Shown here: positions 59,850 through 64,000 of the stretch, one piece after another | Numbering within the stretch: position 1 is the first letter of the stretch | Layout of the letters: the number at the start of each line of letters is the position of its first letter | Source of the DNA: JAOUEA01 sp963821935 | GTDB lineage: Bacteria; Actinomycetota; UBA4738; HRBIN12 | Assembly (NCBI GenBank): GCA_963821935.1 | Contig: CAWGFM010000002.1 | Coordinates: forward strand, 62,001-126,000 | Direction of reading: 5' to 3' | DNA length: 64,000 bases | The notes under the pieces: generated by a model | Told to the model about the DNA's origin: nothing | Seen by the model: the letters and a program-made list of their open reading frames with translations, nothing else | Databases searched by the model: none | Translations under genes and position numbers: made by a program

Positions 59850-61175
59850 GTGAGCACCGAGATCAGGCCGGAAACCACCACCTTCGACGAGCGCGCGCTC
59901 GCCGCCCTGCCCGAGGTGGCCGGGTTCACCGGCGACGTGCGCAGGCAGGCGTTCGCCGACTTCCAAGCGCTGCCGATGCCGAGCCAGGAGACCGAGGAGT
60001 GGCGCTACACCGACCTGTCCGCCTTCGAGCTCACGCACACGCCCTACACGCCCGGTGGACGAGCCGACAACCTCGACGGCGTGCCCGGCGAGATCCTGGC
60101 AGCGGCCGGCGACATCGGTGAGCGGGCGGGCATGCAGATCCAGCACGACTCCGACGTGATGGTGAGCCATCTGGAGCCCGCCCTGGAAGACAGAGGCGTG
60201 ATCTTCACCGACCTCGATGTTGCGGCCGCCGAGCATACCGACCTGGTTGAGCGCTATCTCCACGACTTGGTGCCCGCCAAGCGCACCAGGTTCACCGCAC
60301 TGCACGCGGCGTTCCGTACCGGCGGGACGTTCCTTTACGTTCCCCGCGACACCAAGGTCGACCTGCCGCTGCAGACGCTCACCTACGTGGACGTCGACGG
60401 GGCGGCCGTGTTCCCGCACACGCTGATCGTGGTGGAGGCGGGCGCCGAAGTGACGTTCATCGAACGGTTCGCCTCGCCCGATCTCACCCGCGCGTTCAGC
60501 GACGCGGTCACGGAGATCCACGTGGGCGACGGGGCGCATGTGCGCTATGCCGCGATCCAGGATTGGGGCGCCGGCATGACCCATCTGGCGATCCAGCGTT
60601 CCCGAACCGGCCGCGACGCGGATCTTCGCACGCTGAGTCTGGGGTTCGGCGCCGACCTGGCTCGTACCGAGACCGAGGTCGAGCTCGCCGAGCCCGGAGG
60701 GTTCAGCGAGCAGCTCGGCGTGTTCTTCGCCGACGAGGAGCAGCACTTCGACCACCGCTCGACCCAGGAGCATGTGGCGCCCAACTGCCGCAGCGATCTG
60801 CTCTACAAGGGGGCGCTCCGGGACAGCTCCCGCGCCGTCTACTCCGGGTGGGTCTACGTCCGGCCAGGCGCGCAGAAGACGGACGCCATGCAGACCTGCC
60901 GCAACATCGTGCTCAGCGAACACGCCAAGGCCGACGCCATCCCGAACCTGGAGATCGAGGCCAACGATGTGAAGTGCGGGCATGCCGCCAGCGTGGGTCC
61001 GGTCGAAGAGGAGACGCTCTTCTACCTGGAGTCGCGCGGCATCACGCGCGACGAAGCGGAGCGGCTCATCGTGACCGGGTTCTTCCAGGAGGTGCTCGAT
61101 CGCGTCCAGATCGACGAGGTGCGTGAAGGCGCCGAGGCCGCCATCGCCGCCGAGTTGGAGCGAGGCATCCGATGA
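59850..61175 (+). CDS. sufD: Fe-S assembly protein SufD
   Basis: A 441-residue partner of SufB and SufC. The N-terminal MPSQETEEWRYTDLS is the SufD-typical opening. The beta-helix and C-terminus carry QKTDAMQTCRNIVLSEHAKA and GHAASVGPVEEETLFYLESRG, with the conserved His for complex formation. The stop overlaps the Rieske gene start (ATGA). Confidence 0.94.
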   Translation: MSTEIRPETTTFDERALAALPEVAGFTGDVRRQAFADFQALPMPSQETEEWRYTDLSAFELTHTPYTPGGRADNLDGVPGEILAAAGDIGERAGMQIQHDSDVMVSHLEPALEDRGVIFTDLDVAAAEHTDLVERYLHDLVPAKRTRFTALHAAFRTGGTFLYVPRDTKVDLPLQTLTYVDVDGAAVFPHTLIVVEAGAEVTFIERFASPDLTRAFSDAVTEIHVGDGAHVRYAAIQDWGAGMTHLAIQRSRTGRDADLRTLSLGFGADLARTETEVELAEPGGFSEQLGVFFADEEQHFDHRSTQEHVAPNCRSDLLYKGALRDSSRAVYSGWVYVRPGAQKTDAMQTCRNIVLSEHAKADAIPNLEIEANDVKCGHAASVGPVEEETLFYLESRGITRDEAERLIVTGFFQEVLDRVQIDEVREGAEAAIAAELERGIR

Positions 61176-61489
61176 GCCCGGCCGTGCGGGTGTGCGAGAC
61201 CACGGACGTGCCGACGGGCGAGGCGCGCCGTTTCTCTCTGGAGGGCCGCGAGGTCGCCGTCGTGAACCTGGGCGAGGAAGGGTTCCGTGCGCTGGACGCG
61301 GTCTGCAGCCATGCCCACTACTTCTTGGACGAAGGCGAGGTCGACGTCGACTTCGAGACGATCGAGTGCCCCAAGCACGGGTCCACCTTCGATCTGAACT
61401 CGGGCAAGCCTCGCACCTTGCCGGCCACCCAGCCCGTCGATGTGTTCCCCGTGAGCGCGGACGGCGACGACATCCTGATCGAGATGTGA
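61172..61489 (+). CDS. Rieske-type ferredoxin of the suf operon
   Basis: A 105-residue soluble protein with a [2Fe-2S] Rieske site: CSHAH (Cys-x-His) and CPKHGSTFD (Cys-x-x-His). Such ferredoxins sit in many actinobacterial suf operons and may supply electrons. Starts with an ATGA overlap with sufD. Confidence 0.9.
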   Translation: MSPAVRVCETTDVPTGEARRFSLEGREVAVVNLGEEGFRALDAVCSHAHYFLDEGEVDVDFETIECPKHGSTFDLNSGKPRTLPATQPVDVFPVSADGDDILIEM

Positions 61490-61501
61490 GGAGCCGACAG
61501 A

Positions 61502-62302
61502 ATGACTGACGACACGACGACACACACGGCGGCAACCCTGGAGGTCCACGATCTGCACGCCTCGGTGGAGGGCAAGCAGATCCTGAACGGCATCGACCTG
61601 GTGGTGCGGCAGGGGGAGACCCACGCGCTGATGGGCCCCAACGGTTCCGGCAAGTCCACCCTGAGCAACGTGATCATGGGCCGTCCCGGCTACGTCATCA
61701 CCGAGGGCCGCGTGGTCTTCAACGGTGAGGACATCACCACCTTGACACCTGACGAGCGCGCCAAGCGAGGTCTCTTCCTGGCGATGCAGTACCCCACGGA
61801 GGTGCCGGGGGTCAGCGTCGTGAACTTCCTGCGCACCGCCTACCAGGCGGTGAAAGGCGAGCAGATCAGCGCGCTGGCGTTCCGCAAGCACATGAAGGCC
61901 CAGATGGACCGGCTCGGCATCGAGGACGCCATGGTGAACCGCTACGTCAACCAGGGGTTCTCCGGCGGTGAGAAGAAGCGCAACGAGGTGCTGCAGCTGG
62001 CCGTGCTCGAGCCGCAGATCGCGATCTTGGACGAGACCGACTCGGGGCTCGACATCGACTCGTTGAAACTGGTGGCCGAAGGCGTGAAGGAGCTCGTCGG
62101 GCCCGGCCTCGGCGTGCTGCTCATCACGCACTACCAGCGCATGCTCAACTACATCACGCCCGACCGTGTTCATGTGATGCTGCTCGGGCGTATCGTGAAG
62201 TCAGGCGGCCCGGAGCTGGCGCACGCCCTGGAGGAGAAGGGCTATGAGGGCGTGCGCAGCGAACTGGGCTTGACCGAGGACGACGTCGCCGAGGCGGGAT
62301 GA
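61502..62302 (+). CDS. sufC: Fe-S assembly ATPase SufC
   Basis: A 266-residue ABC-type ATPase for the SufBCD scaffold. It has Walker A GPNGSGKST, the Q-loop AMQYPTEVPG, signature FSGGEKKRNEVLQL, Walker B AILDETDSGLD and the switch His in LITHYQR. These are SufC-specific variants. It overlaps sufS by 4 nt. Confidence 0.96.
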   Translation: MTDDTTTHTAATLEVHDLHASVEGKQILNGIDLVVRQGETHALMGPNGSGKSTLSNVIMGRPGYVITEGRVVFNGEDITTLTPDERAKRGLFLAMQYPTEVPGVSVVNFLRTAYQAVKGEQISALAFRKHMKAQMDRLGIEDAMVNRYVNQGFSGGEKKRNEVLQLAVLEPQIAILDETDSGLDIDSLKLVAEGVKELVGPGLGVLLITHYQRMLNYITPDRVHVMLLGRIVKSGGPELAHALEEKGYEGVRSELGLTEDDVAEAG

Positions 62303-63540
62303 TGAACGAGCACAAGCACACGTTGGACGTCGAGGCGGTCCGGCGTGATTTCCCGATCCTGTCGCGCACGGTGGGCGACCACCCGCTCGTCTACCTCGAC
62401 AGCGCCGCCACCAGCCAGAAGCCGAACCAGGTGATCGACGCCGAAGCCGACTTCTACCGTCATCACTACGCCAACGCGCATCGCGGGATCCACATGCTTG
62501 GCGAGGAGGCCACCGAGGCCTACGAAGGCGCTCGCGCCACCGTGGCTCGTTTCCTGGGCGCACCATCGCCTGAGACGATCGTGTTCACGCGTGGGGTCAC
62601 CGAGTCGCTCAACCTGGTCGCCCAGGGGTGGGGACGGAAGTTCCTGGGTGACGGCGACGAGATCCTGATCACCGAGATGGAGCATCACTCCAACATCGTG
62701 CCGTGGCAGATGACCGCGGCGGTCACGGGCGCGACGCTGCGGTACATCCCGCTCACCGACGACGGCCTGCTCGACCTGTCCGGGCTCGGGTCCCTGCTCA
62801 CCGAGCGAACGAAGATCGTCAGCGTCACCGGCATGTCGAACGCGCTGGGCACGATCACGCCCCTGCGCCAGCTCGCCGATGCCGCGCACGCCGTGGGTGC
62901 CGTGATCGCGGTCGACGCCGCCCAACTCGCGCCGCACCTGTCGATCGACGTTCAGGCTCTCGACGTCGACCTCCTGTGCTTCACCGGCCACAAGATGCTC
63001 GGCCCCACGGCCAGCGGCGGCCTCTACGGCACGGTCGAGATCTTGGAGGCCATGGACCCCATGCTGGGCGGCGGCGAGATGATCCACGAGGTCTTCCCCG
63101 ACCACAGCACGTACAAGCCGTCGCCGTTCAAGTTCGAAGGCGGCACGATGCCGTTGGCTCAGCAGGTCGGCCTGGCCGCCGCGATCGACTACCTGGAGGA
63201 TCTGGGCATGGACGCCGTCCGCGCCCACGAGGAGGAGATCACCCGCTACGCGCTCGACCGCTTGCTGGACGCGGGCGCCACGATCTTCGGCCCCAAGGAC
63301 GCGAGCATCCGCGGGGGAGCCGTGAGCTTCTGGTTCAAGGACGTGCACCCGCACGACCTGGCCACGATCGTGAACGATCAGGGGATCGCGATCCGTGCCG
63401 GGCACCACTGCGCGCAGTTGGTCATGCGCCGCTACGGGGTGCCGGCCACGGCCCGCGCTTCGTTCTACGTGTACAACACCACCGGCGAGGTGGATGCGCT
63501 GATCGACGCGCTCGACCACGCGCAATCCATCTTCAGCTGA
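62299..63540 (+). CDS. sufS: Cysteine desulfurase SufS
   Basis: A 413-residue PLP enzyme giving sulfur from cysteine. The PLP Lys is in TGHKMLGP (Lys232), and the active Cys in AGHHCAQ (Cys371). The ATG at 62299 overlaps the sufC stop; the next ATG is one codon on. It feeds SufU downstream. Confidence 0.96.
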   Translation: MMNEHKHTLDVEAVRRDFPILSRTVGDHPLVYLDSAATSQKPNQVIDAEADFYRHHYANAHRGIHMLGEEATEAYEGARATVARFLGAPSPETIVFTRGVTESLNLVAQGWGRKFLGDGDEILITEMEHHSNIVPWQMTAAVTGATLRYIPLTDDGLLDLSGLGSLLTERTKIVSVTGMSNALGTITPLRQLADAAHAVGAVIAVDAAQLAPHLSIDVQALDVDLLCFTGHKMLGPTASGGLYGTVEILEAMDPMLGGGEMIHEVFPDHSTYKPSPFKFEGGTMPLAQQVGLAAAIDYLEDLGMDAVRAHEEEITRYALDRLLDAGATIFGPKDASIRGGAVSFWFKDVHPHDLATIVNDQGIAIRAGHHCAQLVMRRYGVPATARASFYVYNTTGEVDALIDALDHAQSIFS

Positions 63541-63555
63541 CCGAGAGAGGCAACT

Positions 63556-64000
63556 GTGGCGCTCGACGACATCTACAAGGAAGTCATCCTGGACCACTAC
63601 AAGAGCCCCCGGAACAAGCGGGAGCTGCCCGAGGCCGAATTGCAGTGCCATGCCAACAATCCGCTGTGCGGTGACGAGATCACCGTGTACGCGCACGTGG
63701 AGAACGACGCGGTGGCGGCGGTGACGTTCCAGGGCGCGGGGTGCTCCATCAGTCAGTCGAGCGCGTCGATGATGACCGAGGCCGTCACCGGCGCGCCGGT
63801 CGCCGAAGCGCTGAAGCTGGCGTCCGATTTCCGCGGCATGATGGCCGGCGATCTCGAGCCATCCGAGGACGAGTTCGGGGATCTGGTGGCACTGAAGGGC
63901 GTGGTGCAGTACCCCATCCGCATCAAGTGTGCGGTCCTGGCGTGGGACGTGCTGCAGGATGCGCTCGATGGCGCGGGCAGCGCCAGCGGCGCACAGCCCC
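63556..64000 (+). CDS. sufU: Zn-dependent sulfurtransferase SufU, cut by the window end
   Basis: At least 148 residues are visible. Ligands Cys38 and Asp40 (NPLCGDE), Cys63 (GAGCSIS) and Cys125 (RIKCAVLAW) have the spacing known for Bacillus subtilis SufU (Cys41, Asp43, Cys66, Cys128). It accepts sulfur from SufS. The GTG at 63556 follows AGAGAGG. The 3' end is outside the window. Confidence 0.95.
   Translation, partial: MALDDIYKEVILDHYKSPRNKRELPEAELQCHANNPLCGDEITVYAHVENDAVAAVTFQGAGCSISQSSASMMTEAVTGAPVAEALKLASDFRGMMAGDLEPSEDEFGDLVALKGVVQYPIRIKCAVLAWDVLQDALDGAGSASGAQP

Noticed and set aside
59283..61535. Very long minus-strand open frame (750 codons) opposite sufD and its neighbours
   Set aside because: High GC in third positions creates open antisense frames. 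The plus strand encodes clear SufD, Rieske and DinB families, and the minus frame shows no domain.

Overview
The window is high-GC bacterial DNA. It looks like a chromosome segment of a member of the Actinomycetota, possibly a deep-branching or uncultured one. Evidence: many GTG starts, tight ATGA/GTGA gene overlaps, LppX-like and other lipoproteins, a group II truncated haemoglobin, a CT398-type zinc-ribbon protein followed by an RNase H gene, SURF1, and a SUF operon ending in sufU. At least twelve genes have a TANNNT -10 box only 6-10 nt before the start codon, the signature of leaderless transcripts common in Actinomycetota. No integrase, transposase, phage, CRISPR or tRNA gene was seen. 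The organism cannot be named more precisely from sequence reading alone.

1-8.9 kb: the 5' end of a [NiFe]-hydrogenase (large subunit cut by the window edge, small subunit of group 1h type), a divergent ferric-iron-type ABC transporter, a DUF6390-like protein, a HAD phosphatase fused to a FAM151/Menorin-like domain, and two membrane proteins. The hydrogenase small subunit and the substrate-binding protein carry five single-base indels within about 1.7 kb. No comparable breaks are evident in the genes after that, so a poor local consensus is suspected.

9-19.8 kb: housekeeping and envelope genes: nitroreductase, PBP4-type carboxypeptidase, lipoproteins, cold-shock protein, haemoglobin, SURF1, SDR, Flp pilin, zinc ribbon plus RNase HI, RNase P RNA, lipoyl synthase, PerM-like exporter.

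19.8-28.3 kb: a five-PAS histidine kinase, an orphan 2-oxoacid dehydrogenase E1 pair, a copper module (CsoR operator, csoR, copA) and a CnoX-like thioredoxin-TPR protein.

28.3-44.4 kb: an exopolysaccharide island with a secreted beta-propeller protein, four sulfotransferases (three of one Cys-motif subfamily), a Wzz/BY-kinase fusion, a GT2, an O-antigen-ligase-like polymerase, an APH-like kinase, a Wzx-like flippase and two secreted GH26 proteins. The layout suggests assembly, export, sulfation and trimming of a sulfated glycan. This is the most interesting system in the window.

44.8-52.3 kb: a lipoate-centred operon, E3-E1alpha-E1beta-E2-lipB, with a divergent gcvT. E2 and E3 from here could serve the orphan E1 pair, and lipA lies 27 kb away.

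52.4-57.7 kb: a kinase with a degenerate receiver domain, a NarL-type regulator, a SufT-like protein, a rhodanese, a PAP2 phosphatase and a lysyltransferase/flippase-like membrane protein. 57.9-64 kb: a SUF iron-sulfur operon (sufB, DinB-like, sufD, Rieske, sufC, sufS, sufU) that runs off the window. Iron import, SUF, the hydrogenase, LipA and Rieske proteins together describe a cell with heavy iron-sulfur demand.
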